A stretch of 64,000 nucleotides of DNA from Phenylobacterium deserti (lineage in GTDB: Bacteria; Pseudomonadota; Alphaproteobacteria; Caulobacterales; Caulobacteraceae). The translations under genes were made by a program, and so were the position numbers. Numbering within the stretch: the first letter of the stretch is position 1; the number at the start of each line of letters is the position of its first letter. The DNA lies in NCBI GenBank assembly GCA_945883235.1, contig CAMCXF010000007.1:1-64000 (forward strand), in the 5' to 3' direction. Shown one piece after another: positions 1 through 10,410 of the stretch. Under the pieces are notes generated by a model. It was given only the letters and a program-made list of their open reading frames with translations. It made no database searches and was not told where the DNA came from.

Positions 1-80
1 TCCTCGGTCACGTAGTCGTCCAGCGACTCCGGCAACAACAAAGTCTGCCGCCGATCTTCCCCTTCGACAAAGCGCTTCAT
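1..80 (-). CDS. IS1182-family transposase, N-terminal fragment
   Basis: Read on the minus strand from an ATG at 80, the first 26 codons give MKRFVEGEDRRQTLLLPESL followed by DDYVTE. This matches, from memory, the conserved beginning of IS1182-type transposases, which cut and join the element ends. The rest of the gene runs past base 1, so it cannot be said whether the element is intact. No other transposase or integrase is visible in the window. Confidence 0.7.
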   Translation of the reverse strand, partial: MKRFVEGEDRRQTLLLPESLDDYVTE

Positions 81-150
81 CGACGGCCCCAAGGCTGCTG
101 CATCGATGTTCGATTCTAAGCTGCTTCGCCGTTTTTACACAGCCTGGACC
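1..150 (-). mobile_element. End of an IS1182-family insertion sequence (cut by window edge)
   Basis: A transposase start (see the CDS at 1-80) is followed by a non-coding stretch ending in TTTTTACACAGCCTGGACC at about 132-150, which resembles the terminal inverted repeat of IS1182-type elements. The other end lies outside the window, so neither the repeat pair nor a target duplication can be checked. The exact outer boundary is uncertain by a few bases. Confidence 0.6.
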
Positions 151-211
151 ATTTGCTGACATTCCATGGCCCACCACGTATGGTGCAGCCTCTGCAGGCG
201 GAAGAAATGTG

Positions 212-454
212 ATGGCCGGTGCATCGAAGTCGTGGTTTGCGCCCAAGCGCTTCGGTTACGGGGCGGGCCTCCCGATCTCATGGGAAGGCTGGGCGGTCTT
301 GTTCCTATTCCTCCTCGGCGTTGTCGCTTCGGCCGTCATGCTTCACGGTTCGTCGAGATTTGGCGTTGTGATGGCGTTGATCGCGGCCCTCGTTGTGGTA
401 GCTGCGAACAAGACAGCCGGGGGCTGGCGTTGGCGACGCGGTGAAGATCTGTAG
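212..454 (+). CDS. Small two-helix membrane protein, unknown function
   Basis: This is an 80-residue protein. A polar N-terminus carrying WFAPKRFGYGAGLPISWEGW is followed by two hydrophobic segments at about residues 27-46 and 50-65 and a basic tail. The aromatic, glycine-rich start before the first helix recurs in small hypothetical proteins of alphaproteobacteria. The ATG at 212 is preferred over the GTG at 209 because a GGCGGAAG stretch lies about 7-14 bases upstream. It lies between the IS end and the DUF411 gene on the opposite strand. No function can be assigned. Confidence 0.55.
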   Translation: MAGASKSWFAPKRFGYGAGLPISWEGWAVLFLFLLGVVASAVMLHGSSRFGVVMALIAALVVVAANKTAGGWRWRRGEDL

Positions 455-579
455 TTCCGCTCAACCCCCCATCCCTGCCGTTCGGAATGTCCGCTCGTGG
501 CGATGCGGCAATCCACGGTCCTGCCGGCCCATGGCCGCGTGGGTGCCGAGCGTCAGAGTCTTTCCACTGGCTGGAGACC

Positions 580-1023
580 TCAGCCGTGCCTGGCGAAGGT
601 TCGGGTCCTGCCGCCCGGCAAGAGCAGCAACGTCTCGTACTTTTCCCGGCGACCGTCTGGCATTTCCATTCCTGGCGAACCAGCGGGCATGCCGGGGACG
701 GTGATCCCCAAGGCTTTCGGGCGCTCCTTCAACAGGCGAGCGACATCGGTCGGGGGGACGTGGCCGACGACGACGTACCCACCAACAGTCGTCAGATGGC
801 AGGATGAGAGTTCGAACGGAACGCCAAGCCTCGCGCCGATCGGGCTAATGTCCTCGACGACGACGACCTTGGGCGCGTAACCCGCTCGCCTCATTGTGGT
901 GATCCAGCCGGTGCAGCACCCGCAAGACGCTGTCTTGTAGACCGTGAGGGGTGGTGCCGCCTGGACAGGGCCTGTCACGAGAACGGCTGGCACAGCGGCG
1001 ATCAACTGGCGGCGAGACAGCAT
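580..1023 (-). CDS. Exported DUF411 metal-binding protein
   Basis: This 147-residue protein has a signal sequence with a twin arginine (SRRQLIAAVPAV) ending near residue 22. The mature part begins with the DUF411 hallmark ASCGCCTGW, whose CxCC cluster is thought to bind metal, and includes a later conserved Cys in FELSSCHLTTVGGYVVVGHVP. DUF411 proteins are periplasmic and often lie near copper or heavy-metal resistance genes. No such partner is seen here, although the IS element next door could have disturbed the context. The family assignment is firm; the copper role is inferred. Confidence 0.8.
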   Translation of the reverse strand: MLSRRQLIAAVPAVLVTGPVQAAPPLTVYKTASCGCCTGWITTMRRAGYAPKVVVVEDISPIGARLGVPFELSSCHLTTVGGYVVVGHVPPTDVARLLKERPKALGITVPGMPAGSPGMEMPDGRREKYETLLLLPGGRTRTFARHG

Positions 1024-1144
1024 CGGACGATACTCTGGAAGTGAGACCCCTACTTAAGGTCGGAGCGGGTGGGCGGCAAGGCGTCGACGACCAGCGGACA
1101 TCAGACCGGAGAAACAGGGACAATAGCCCGGGAGGGTCGCCGCC

Positions 1145-1630
1145 CTATGGCGCGAAACTCGAGCGCCCCTGGATGCCCCAGCGGCCGTCCAGCCGGGTGA
1201 CGATGTAGATGGAGTCAAACCCGGCCAGCACGGTGCCGTCCTGGCGGTAGCGGGTGAAGCGGGTGTCGATGTGGACCTTGTCGGCACCGGCGTGGATGAC
1301 GTCGCGGCGGTCCCAGGCGGAGTGATGCCAGTCGGCCAGTGAGCCGCGCTCGAACATCTCGGGCTTGTGGTAGCCGGGATTGATGATGGTCACCGTGCTC
1401 GACGCGAACCGCACATGCGGAAAGTTGAACGAGGCCTCGTAGGCGGTCAGATCGCGGGCGTTGAAAGCGACCATGAACGCGTCCAGCCGGCCCTGGGCGG
1501 CGGCGATCTCGGCGGCGAACCTTGCGTGGCGAGGGGTGACCGGCGGGGCTTTGACCGACTGGCCCAGCGCGGGGCCAGCGGCGCCGAGGAGAAGACCTGC
1601 ACCCAGGATGGCGTTGCGTCTGCTGACCAT
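1145..1630 (-). CDS. Exported NTF2/SnoaL-like protein
   Basis: This 161-residue protein begins with a Tat-type signal (SRRNAILGAGLLLGAAGPALG). The mature part resembles NTF2/SnoaL-like domains: a helix containing AFMVAFNARDLTAYEASFNFPH, the usual start of such small alpha+beta cones, followed by strands ending in GRWGIQGRSSF. The ATG at 1630 is chosen over an upstream in-frame ATG because it has a GGAGC stretch at good spacing and puts the twin arginine at residues 4-5. The substrate is unknown. A large intergenic repeat lies just upstream. Confidence 0.6.
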   Translation of the reverse strand: MVSRRNAILGAGLLLGAAGPALGQSVKAPPVTPRHARFAAEIAAAQGRLDAFMVAFNARDLTAYEASFNFPHVRFASSTVTIINPGYHKPEMFERGSLADWHHSAWDRRDVIHAGADKVHIDTRFTRYRQDGTVLAGFDSIYIVTRLDGRWGIQGRSSFAP

Positions 1631-1700
1631 GATTTTGCTCCACGGATTACGATTCAAACTGCAGGCATCCGGCTACAACCGGTGCACAGATCTCGGCAAA

Positions 1701-1831
1701 TTCTCCTCCCCCGACGGGGGAGGGGGACCAGACGCAGTCTGGTGGAGGGGGCTTGCTGGATAAGGCTCGGCTGGCGTCAGGCCCCCTCCACCCCGCTTCG
1801 CGCGGTCCCCCTCCCCCGACGGGTGAGGAGA
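1701..1831. repeat. Large imperfect inverted repeat (REP/MITE-like intergenic element)
   Basis: Two arms of about 52 bases (1701-1752 and 1780-1831) are reverse complements at roughly 43 positions, with a loop of about 27 bases. Each arm ends in a TTCTCCTCnCCCG-type segment. The left arm carries an internal hairpin CCAGAC-gca-GTCTGG, and the right arm carries a different one at the same place (CCGC...GCGG). This architecture is typical of dispersed intergenic repeats in alphaproteobacteria. It sits between two minus-strand genes and could also end transcription. Confidence 0.75.
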
Positions 1832-1875
1832 ACGAAGACGACATTGCCTGACGCTATTGGCCCATCTGCTGACCA

Positions 1876-3423
1876 TCAGGGATAGGCCTTCAGCATCTGG
1901 CCCTCGTGCTGGAACACGCCCTGGCGCATGCTGGTCCATTGGGGGGCGACATTCAGCTTGTCCCAGGCCTCGAGTTTGGCCTGCAGGCGAGCCACGACCT
2001 CGGGCCGGGCGGGCGCCAGATTGGTCTTCTCACCCAGGTCGGTCTTGAGGTCAAAGAGCATGACGTACTTGCCCAGAGACGAGACCTTGGCTTCCACGCC
2101 ATCCGCAACAGGGCCGGTGCCGACACGCGGACGCTCGGATGGCTCGGCGCGGTTGACCACCCACATCTTCCAGTCGCCATCGCGGATCGCGAAGTTGGGG
2201 CCGGAACGCCAGTAGAGCGTGGGGTTGGGGGTCCCGGTCTTGCCGCCCGCGATATAGGGCATCAGATCGACACCATCCGATCCGTTCGGCATCTTCGCAC
2301 CGGCAAGCGCCGCCGCCGTGGGCGCGATGTCGAGGCTGGAGACCACGCGGGTCTCGACCTGCCCCGCCTTGATCCGCCCCGGCATGGCCATGATGAAGGG
2401 CACGCGGACGCCACCTTCCAGGTGGCCGGCCTTGTAGCCGTTGAGCGGCGAGTTGGTGCAGGCGTCGCCCACGTAGCCCGCGCAGCCATTGTCGGAAAGC
2501 AGCACGATCAGGGTGTTTCTTTCGAGTCCCTCGGCCTTGAGTTTGGCGCGCACCGCGCCGACGCTGTCGTCCAGGGACGACACCATGGCGGCGTAGACCC
2601 GCTGGCCCTTGTTCTCGATGTGCTTGTACCGGTCGATGTATTTCGCGGTCGCCTGCAGCGGCGTGTGGGGTGTCGTATGCGCAAGGTAGAGGAAGAAGGG
2701 GCGCTCCTTGTTGTCGCCGATGAAGCGGAGGGCTTCGTCGGTAAAAGCATCGGTCAGATAGGACTTCACCTCCACCACCTCGCGGCCGCGATAGACCGGC
2801 GCACGCTGGCGGATGACCACCATCTCTTCGGCTTCGGCCATGGCGGCGATCGCCGGACCGCCTTCCGCGGTGCCGTAGGTGCCTCTGGAGCCCGGCGGCG
2901 TGTGGAATTCGTCACCGGACTTGGCCTCGGTGATGAAGGCACCCGCACCGCCCAGGATGCCGAAGAACTGGTCAAAGCCGCGACCGACGGGGTGGTAGTC
3001 GCCGGACTCGCCCAGGTGCCACTTGCCGACCATGCCGGTGGAATAGCCGGCGGACTTCATCACCTTGGGAATGAAGGTCTCGGTCAGGGCCACGCCGCTT
3101 GTTCTGTCCCGGCCGACCGGATTGAACTCGTAGCCGAACCGGGTCTGATAGCGGCCGGTCATGATCGCCGAGCGTGACGGCGCACAGACGGGGTGGCTGA
3201 CATAGCCCTGGGTGAAACGCACACCATCGGCGGCCAGGGCATCGATGTTCGGCGTCTTGACGATCTTGCTGCCGTAGACGCCGGTGTCGCCGTAGCCGAG
3301 GTCGTCGGCCAGGATGACGATGACGTTGGGCCGGGCAGGCTTCTGGGCGGCGGCGGGCGGCGCGCTGGCCGCCACGGTCAGCAGGGCAGCACCCGCCATG
3401 GCCACGGTCACGATCGACTTCAT
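1876..3423 (-). CDS. Secreted type I sulfatase (arylsulfatase family)
   Basis: This 515-residue protein has a cleavable signal (about residues 1-26) and the alkaline-phosphatase-fold sulfatase start VIVILADDLGYGD, whose paired Asp residues bind calcium. The activation motif CAPSR begins at Cys80. This C-x-P-x-R is the site converted to formylglycine by a sulfatase-modifying enzyme not seen in this window. GKWHLG and LSDNG are further family motifs. It should hydrolyse sulfate esters in the periplasm or outside the cell; the natural substrate is unknown. It is divergent from a LysR regulator 108 bases away, a likely control partner. Confidence 0.88.
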   Translation of the reverse strand: MKSIVTVAMAGAALLTVAASAPPAAAQKPARPNVIVILADDLGYGDTGVYGSKIVKTPNIDALAADGVRFTQGYVSHPVCAPSRSAIMTGRYQTRFGYEFNPVGRDRTSGVALTETFIPKVMKSAGYSTGMVGKWHLGESGDYHPVGRGFDQFFGILGGAGAFITEAKSGDEFHTPPGSRGTYGTAEGGPAIAAMAEAEEMVVIRQRAPVYRGREVVEVKSYLTDAFTDEALRFIGDNKERPFFLYLAHTTPHTPLQATAKYIDRYKHIENKGQRVYAAMVSSLDDSVGAVRAKLKAEGLERNTLIVLLSDNGCAGYVGDACTNSPLNGYKAGHLEGGVRVPFIMAMPGRIKAGQVETRVVSSLDIAPTAAALAGAKMPNGSDGVDLMPYIAGGKTGTPNPTLYWRSGPNFAIRDGDWKMWVVNRAEPSERPRVGTGPVADGVEAKVSSLGKYVMLFDLKTDLGEKTNLAPARPEVVARLQAKLEAWDKLNVAPQWTSMRQGVFQHEGQMLKAYP

Positions 3424-3531
3424 GCAAACCTCCCGACGCTGGCCGGTTTTCCAGCCTCGCGTTGGTTACGCTAGGCCAAAATGGCAGCGACGTCTCTACA
3501 AGTGGTCGTCCGGGCGATATAGACTGAAGGC

Positions 3532-4440
3532 ATGGAACTTCGGCATCTGGAACAGATCCTCGAGATATGCCGTTCGGGCGGTTTCAGCGGGGCGGCGCGC
3601 AAGCTGCAGATCTCTCAGCCCACACTGAGCAAGAGCATAGCCCGTCTGGAGGGGCAGCTTTCGCTGAAGCTGTTCGAGCGCAGTAGCGGGGCGGCGCGGC
3701 CCACCACCTACGGGGCTTTTGTGGCACAGCGCGCCGAGACGCTGCTGCAAGGGGTTGCCTCGCTCAGTCGCGACCTTGAGCAACTGGCGCGCGGCGAACA
3801 GGGCCGCATCCGCATCGCCGCCGGACCCGCCACCCGGCTCAAACCCTTGCCGGAGTTGATGCGGCGCCTCGCGGTGAGGTTTCCGCGGCTGCACATCGAG
3901 ACGGTGCTGGAAACCGGCCTCGGCGTGATGAAAGCGCTGCAGGACGGGCGGGTGGACATCGCGTTCGGTTATTCCGAGCACGCGGCGCGTTACGGAGAGC
4001 TGATCCGCAAAAAGCTGTTTGAAGACGCGGTCATTCTGGTGGCGCGCGCAGACCATCCGCTGGTCTCGCAGACAGACATCACGCCGGCGGAACTGCTCAG
4101 GTTTCCGTTGGCATTGCCCAGCGTGCTACCGGGACTGGCGGCCTGGGCGGGCGAGCTTGACCGGGATCAGCAGGACAACCTGCGGGCCTTCATCAGCGAC
4201 GACTACAGCCTGATCATCCAGCGTACCCTGGACACCGACGCGGTCGCGGTCGGAGCGTCGTTCCTGTTTGAGGGGCCGTTGAGGCGTGGAGAGCTGGTGC
4301 CGGTCTCCAGCACGCTGACCCTGAACTATGTTTGCTGGATGCTGACCACGGCCGAGCGTTGGCAGTCCCCGTTGATCAAGTCGATTGCCGAGCTGGCCAA
4401 GGCTTCGGTCACCGAGCGTCCGCTGAGTGATGCGGCCTAA
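3532..4440 (+). CDS. LysR-family transcriptional regulator
   Basis: This 302-residue protein has the LysR layout. A winged helix-turn-helix fills residues 1-60 (MELRHLEQILEICRSGGFSG, then AARKLQISQPTLSKSIARLE). A linker helix and a periplasmic-binding-protein-like effector domain follow from about residue 90 to 290. It is transcribed away from the sulfatase gene, and the 108-base shared region probably contains its operator. Sulfatase control is therefore the simplest guess. The effector is unknown. Confidence 0.88.
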   Translation: MELRHLEQILEICRSGGFSGAARKLQISQPTLSKSIARLEGQLSLKLFERSSGAARPTTYGAFVAQRAETLLQGVASLSRDLEQLARGEQGRIRIAAGPATRLKPLPELMRRLAVRFPRLHIETVLETGLGVMKALQDGRVDIAFGYSEHAARYGELIRKKLFEDAVILVARADHPLVSQTDITPAELLRFPLALPSVLPGLAAWAGELDRDQQDNLRAFISDDYSLIIQRTLDTDAVAVGASFLFEGPLRRGELVPVSSTLTLNYVCWMLTTAERWQSPLIKSIAELAKASVTERPLSDAA

Positions 4441-4474
4441 TCAGGCATAGCCATGGGGCATGGTTGGTCGGGAC

Positions 4475-5530
4475 TCAAATACTGAGTTCGGCGATGCCGA
4501 GGCCGCCTTCGCCCTTGACGGCATAGATCAGCCAGGTGCGGCCGCCCTCCTGATAGATCGCGGGGTCGCGCAACTGGTTGACGGGGTGGCTGACGGCGCT
4601 GCGATACGAGGGGTCCAGCGGCAGGCCGGCGCCTTCCCAGCGGCGTTCGGGCCGCAGCACTTCGACGGGCGGGCTGGCGGTCCATGACATCCAGTCGGGC
4701 GCCAGGTGGATGGTGGAGACGTAGATCCGTTCGGGCGCGTCACCCACCCGCGTCCAGAACACATGGAGCCGGTCGCCGCGCTTGAGCAGCGCACTGTGCC
4801 TCTGGTCGGGCCCGAACAACCGGGGGCCCGGCTCGAAATCCGTGAACCCGTCACGCGACCGCGAGAATAATCCCGGCATGGCCATGGCGTAGTGATACCC
4901 GTCATGGCGGAACACCCGCATGTAGGACGCGCCCACGGGGCCGCCGACATTGCGAAAGTCTATCCCGTCCCTCGACACCGCCACCCGCGAGCGCTGGACG
5001 CCGAACGTTTCCAGGCCGTGGTAGTACATGACGATCTGTTGGCTGGCCTCGTCCACGTGGACATCGGGCGAGGCGATATGCGGCAGGGTGGCGTCATCCA
5101 TCAGGCTGGGGATGCCGGGCGTGCCGGGAGGTGCCCGGTTGGCCCCGCCGCTGGCCGCGAGCCTGGCCTCGGCACCGGGCGGGATGGGTGGCATCTGGGT
5201 CGGAAGACCGGACTGGGCCAGCTGGAGCGACCCCGGCGCATGGACGGTCCACGGCCCCTTCAGCCGGTTCGCATAGGCCAGCCGGATGTAGTCGCCTTTG
5301 TGATCGGCGAAATACAGGTAGTAGCGGCCCAGCCGGCCGGGCAGCCAGTCCGGGGCGCGGATCAGGGACGGCCCCTCGATGTTGGCCCCCATGCGCGCGT
5401 CCATGCCGGGGGCGATGATCGAGCGGTCGACAAGCCGGCGAACCCGGATGGCCCGGTCATCGGCGAGGGCGGGGGTGACGAAGGCCGCGCCTACGCTGGC
5501 GACGGCGGCGCGACGGGTGACGGGATGCAT
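4475..5530 (-). CDS. Exported five-bladed beta-propeller glycosidase-like protein
   Basis: This 351-residue protein has a twin-arginine-like leader (PVTRRAAVASVGAAFVTPALA). The rest resembles the GH43/GH32/GH117-type propeller: GPSLIRAPDW, YYLYFADHKGDYIRLAYAN, IASPDVHVDEASQQIVMYYHG and LRDPAIYQEGGRTWLIYAVKG are blade motifs in which acidic residues line the centre. A sugar substrate is likely but not identifiable. The ATG at 5530 is chosen because it begins a proper signal sequence and lies two bases after the stop of the TetR gene, so the two form one operon. Confidence 0.65.
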   Translation of the reverse strand: MHPVTRRAAVASVGAAFVTPALADDRAIRVRRLVDRSIIAPGMDARMGANIEGPSLIRAPDWLPGRLGRYYLYFADHKGDYIRLAYANRLKGPWTVHAPGSLQLAQSGLPTQMPPIPPGAEARLAASGGANRAPPGTPGIPSLMDDATLPHIASPDVHVDEASQQIVMYYHGLETFGVQRSRVAVSRDGIDFRNVGGPVGASYMRVFRHDGYHYAMAMPGLFSRSRDGFTDFEPGPRLFGPDQRHSALLKRGDRLHVFWTRVGDAPERIYVSTIHLAPDWMSWTASPPVEVLRPERRWEGAGLPLDPSYRSAVSHPVNQLRDPAIYQEGGRTWLIYAVKGEGGLGIAELSI

Positions 5531-5532
5531 GG

Positions 5533-6222
5533 TCAGGTCTCTGACGGTCTGGAGCGCCTTGGCAGGGACGCGCCCTCGGTATCGAAGGGCCAGTCCTGTT
5601 CGGGCGTGTCGAGGTTGAGAAGCTCGCAGGTGTTGTGCCGCCAGTCGCGCATCATCTGTCCGCACCAGCGCAGGAAGACGTCATCCTTTGACGGATCGCC
5701 GGTCTCGATCCACTGGCGGATGGCGGTGATGTTGAAGTTGATCATCGGCTCCAGCGCGACGTCGTTCAGCGGCGATCGCATGCTCCCGGCGGGTGGATTG
5801 CCAGGGTGCCAGATCAGGCTCTGCAGCCGCCGGGCCGAGCGTTTGCGCAGCGCCAGCCAGCTGGACTGATAGGCTGGCAGCGACGCGGCATCACGTGCCA
5901 GAAGGATATAGCCATCCGGGAATGTCCGGGCGACGGCCAGCGATTTGCGCATGCCGGCACCATAGCCTGTCCAGGCTTTGGTATCGGCACTGTTCAGAAT
6001 CCACAGGGTCTCGGCGAAGATTGCCTGGGCCAGCTCGTCCTTGGTCGCAAAACAGCCGGCGAGCTCGGCGCGCGGCACGCCCAGCCGCTCGGCCACGTGG
6101 GCCAGGGTGGTGTCGGCAAGTCCGCGTTCGCGAAACACCTGTGCAGCCACCCGCAGCACGTGGGCGGGGTCCAGCGCGGGTGCGACATGTTCGGCGGCGG
6201 CGACGCGGTCAGTCCTGGTCAT
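5533..6222 (-). CDS. TetR-family regulator
   Basis: This 229-residue protein has an N-terminal TetR helix-turn-helix at about residues 15-60 (VLRVAAQVFRERGLADTTLA, then HVAERLGVPRAELAGCFATK). The C-terminal ligand domain is alpha-helical and unlike named subfamilies. The ATG at 6222 has a GAGGTG stretch upstream; the longer open frame before it is not supported. Its stop lies two bases before the propeller gene, suggesting shared transcription. The 440-base region upstream, shared with the dioxygenase operon, contains striking inverted repeats that might be its operator. Its target is not established. Confidence 0.75.
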   Translation of the reverse strand: MTRTDRVAAAEHVAPALDPAHVLRVAAQVFRERGLADTTLAHVAERLGVPRAELAGCFATKDELAQAIFAETLWILNSADTKAWTGYGAGMRKSLAVARTFPDGYILLARDAASLPAYQSSWLALRKRSARRLQSLIWHPGNPPAGSMRSPLNDVALEPMINFNITAIRQWIETGDPSKDDVFLRWCGQMMRDWRHNTCELLNLDTPEQDWPFDTEGASLPRRSRPSET

Positions 6223-6380
6223 CGCACCTCGGCGTCCGTCTCGGGCAGGCATCGGGCAACCGTCGCATGCCGACTGATCGGGCGCTATCGGCAGGACGAA
6301 ATGCGCCGGGACAGCGCCGAACGGTCCGCATAGCCGCCGGGCATGGCTAGGGCCAAGCAGGTGCGGATACGCACGACTTT

Positions 6381-6462
6381 TGCCCCCCAGTTCGGCTCGT
6401 GGAATAACCGCCTCTGGCGAGACACGACTCTCTCTGTCTATCGTGTCTCTGTTTGGGGGGCA
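6381..6462. repeat. Nested perfect inverted repeats in the TetR/dioxygenase intergenic region
   Basis: The outer pair is TGCCCCCCA at 6381-6389 and TGGGGGGCA at 6454-6462. The inner pair is GAGACACGA at 6419-6427 and TCGTGTCTC at 6441-6449. All arms are perfect 9-mers. The 440-base gap (6223-6662) otherwise holds only the presumed divergent promoters. The pairs may be operators or an RNA structure; the sequence alone does not decide. Confidence 0.6.
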
Positions 6463-6662
6463 GCGGTTTGCAGACCCCTGTCGCACTCCAGGTGTCCACT
6501 CCCGTATGGTGTCGCCGAAACAACGGCGAAGTCTTTGTGCGCGCAGGTTTGCAGGACGAAATATCAATTTTTATGAACGTTTGGGGCTGATCAATCTGGG
6601 TTTGGCGGCGTAGGTTCTGACTGGTCGGGAGCCGCAAGAGCTTCCTCCATCGGGAGATCGTC

Positions 6663-8027
6663 ATGGCGGACGGGGCGAACATTGCCGAGACCTGGGACAA
6701 GGCCTCGATCGAGTCGCTGTTCGATCCCGCGACGGGTCGGCTGGACCGGCGCGTGCTGTCCGATGAGGGCCTCTACCGGCTGGAGCTGGAGCGCATCTTC
6801 GCCCGGGGCTGGAACTTCATGTGCCATGAGAGTCAGCTGAAGGACCCGGGCGACTACCTCGTCAGCTATATTGGCGAGGATCAGGTGATCGTCGTCCGCG
6901 ACGAGGACGGCCAGATCAATGCGATGCTGAACACCTGTCGCCATCGCGGCAACGCCCTGTGCCGGGCCGAGCAGGGTCGGGCGAAGTCGTTCGTGTGCAG
7001 CTATCACGGCTGGAACTATGGACTGGATGGCAAGCTGATCGGCGTGCCGGGGCGCAGCACCTTCTATCACAACGACCTGGATCGCAGCCAGCTGGGTCTG
7101 GCGAAGGCACGGGTCGAGAGCTACCTCGGGTTCTATTTCGCCACACTGGCAGACGAGGCCCCGTCGCTGCATGACTTCCTGGGCACGACCGGCCGCACCG
7201 GTCTTGGCATGGTCTGCGCCCACGGCGAGATCGAGTTTGTGGAGGGGGTCCAGAAAAACGTCATCGACTGCAACTGGAAGATCGCCGTCGATAATCTTTT
7301 CGACTGGTATCACGTGCCCTACAGCCACGCCTCGGCTGACGCGGCCGGGTTCTTCAACATTTCCAAGATTCAACATCCCAAAAACCAGATGGTGATGCTG
7401 GGCGAGTACGGCCATGCGATCGGCGGGCCGGGCATACCTCAGGAGATGCAGGACCGGATCGACCCGCTGTCCGACGCCGAGCGGGCGGCGATGTCGAGCG
7501 CGGCACCGGAGGGGTCCCCGCGGATCAGGCCGCAAAGTGCTACCTCGCTGATGGGGACAGCGGGTGTGCGTAGCGAGGGCCATCCCAACATCTTCCCGAA
7601 CCTGTGGATCACCATCAGCGGCGCGCAGATTTGCCTGCGCCTGCCGCGCGGACCGTCGCGCACGGAACTCTGGTGGTTCACAGTCGTCCCCAAGGACGCG
7701 CCGGCACGGGCGAAGCGAGAAATGATCCGCCGGATGAACCATGTGTTCGGCCCTTCGGGTCTGCTGGAACAGGATGATGGCGAAAACTGGAGCCAGAGCA
7801 CGCGCTCGGCGCGCGGCGTCGCCAGCCGCGAGCTGGGTCAACATATCCAGATGGGCATCGGCCACGATCAGGTCACCGTCAGCGACGACGGCGAGCACAT
7901 CATCGAAGGCCTGATCAGCGAGCACGGCCAGCGTTGGCTCTACCGCGCCTGGACGGACTGGATGGTAGCCTGCGACTGGGCAGAGCTGGAGGCTAACCAC
8001 GCGTTGCCGCCGACGGGAGTGGTCTGA
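6663..8027 (+). CDS. Aromatic-ring-hydroxylating dioxygenase, alpha (Rieske) subunit
   Basis: This 454-residue protein is the catalytic large subunit of a Rieske non-heme iron dioxygenase, which adds O2 across an aromatic ring to give a cis-dihydrodiol. The Rieske ligands are Cys92-x-His94 (TCRHRG) and Cys112-x2-His115 (CSYHGW). The mononuclear iron ligands are probably His217 and His222 in DWYHVPYSHAS, plus an Asp near LEQDDGENWSQ. A GGGAG ribosome site precedes the ATG. It overlaps the beta-subunit start by one base. No ferredoxin or reductase follows, so electrons must come from components encoded elsewhere. The substrate range is unknown. Confidence 0.9.
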   Translation: MADGANIAETWDKASIESLFDPATGRLDRRVLSDEGLYRLELERIFARGWNFMCHESQLKDPGDYLVSYIGEDQVIVVRDEDGQINAMLNTCRHRGNALCRAEQGRAKSFVCSYHGWNYGLDGKLIGVPGRSTFYHNDLDRSQLGLAKARVESYLGFYFATLADEAPSLHDFLGTTGRTGLGMVCAHGEIEFVEGVQKNVIDCNWKIAVDNLFDWYHVPYSHASADAAGFFNISKIQHPKNQMVMLGEYGHAIGGPGIPQEMQDRIDPLSDAERAAMSSAAPEGSPRIRPQSATSLMGTAGVRSEGHPNIFPNLWITISGAQICLRLPRGPSRTELWWFTVVPKDAPARAKREMIRRMNHVFGPSGLLEQDDGENWSQSTRSARGVASRELGQHIQMGIGHDQVTVSDDGEHIIEGLISEHGQRWLYRAWTDWMVACDWAELEANHALPPTGVV

Positions 8028-8590
8028 TGGACGCCCTGGATCGTCCGCGCGCCACAACCACCCCCTGGGCCGAAACGTCGCTGCCACAGCGCGCGGTCCT
8101 GCAATACGAGGTTGAGCAGTTCCTCTACGCCGAGGCGGCGCTGCTGGATGCGCGCCGATACCGCGACTGGTTGGGACTGGTGGCCGACGACATCGAGTAC
8201 TGGATGCCGATCCGGCGCACGGTGACCACCGGTGACCTAGACCGCGAGTTCACCAAGCCTGGCGAGGTAGCCTTCTTCGACGACGACCGCGCGTACCTTG
8301 AGATGCGGGTCAAGAAGCTGGAGGCCGGATCAGCCTGGTCGGAGGACCCCCCGTCGCGGTCGCGGCACTTCGTGAGCAATGTCCGCATTCTCGAGGTCGC
8401 CGGAGAGGAGATCACGCTCGAGGCCTGCTTCCACCTGTACCGGACACGGCTGGAGACGGACGTCGACAGCTGGATCGGCCGCCGCATCGATGTGCTGCGC
8501 CGCGACGGTGACAGCTTCAGGCTGTCGAGGCGCCACCTGTTCCTCGACCACACCGTGATCCAGGCCACCAACATGAGCACGATCTTCTAG
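8027..8590 (+). CDS. Aromatic-ring-hydroxylating dioxygenase, beta subunit
   Basis: This 187-residue protein has the NTF2-like fold of dioxygenase small subunits. VEQFLYAEAALLDARRYRDW and DDIEYWMPIRRTV at the start, and RRIDVLRRDGDSFRLSRRHL near the end, are typical. It packs with the alpha subunit into the usual alpha3beta3 oxygenase and is mainly structural. Its start shares a base with the alpha stop (TGATG), and it ends directly before the dehydrogenase start, so the three genes are translated together. Confidence 0.88.
   Translation: MDALDRPRATTTPWAETSLPQRAVLQYEVEQFLYAEAALLDARRYRDWLGLVADDIEYWMPIRRTVTTGDLDREFTKPGEVAFFDDDRAYLEMRVKKLEAGSAWSEDPPSRSRHFVSNVRILEVAGEEITLEACFHLYRTRLETDVDSWIGRRIDVLRRDGDSFRLSRRHLFLDHTVIQATNMSTIF

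Positions 8591-10406
<1,816 letters not shown>

Positions 10407-10410
<4 letters not shown>

Noticed and set aside
1906-3177. Long plus-strand open frame (423 codons)
   Set aside because: Lies entirely opposite the sulfatase gene; low-complexity His/Gly/Val translation typical of an antisense frame in GC-rich DNA.
6591-8087. Minus-strand open frame of 498 codons
   Set aside because: Antisense of the Rieske alpha-subunit gene with no recognisable motifs.
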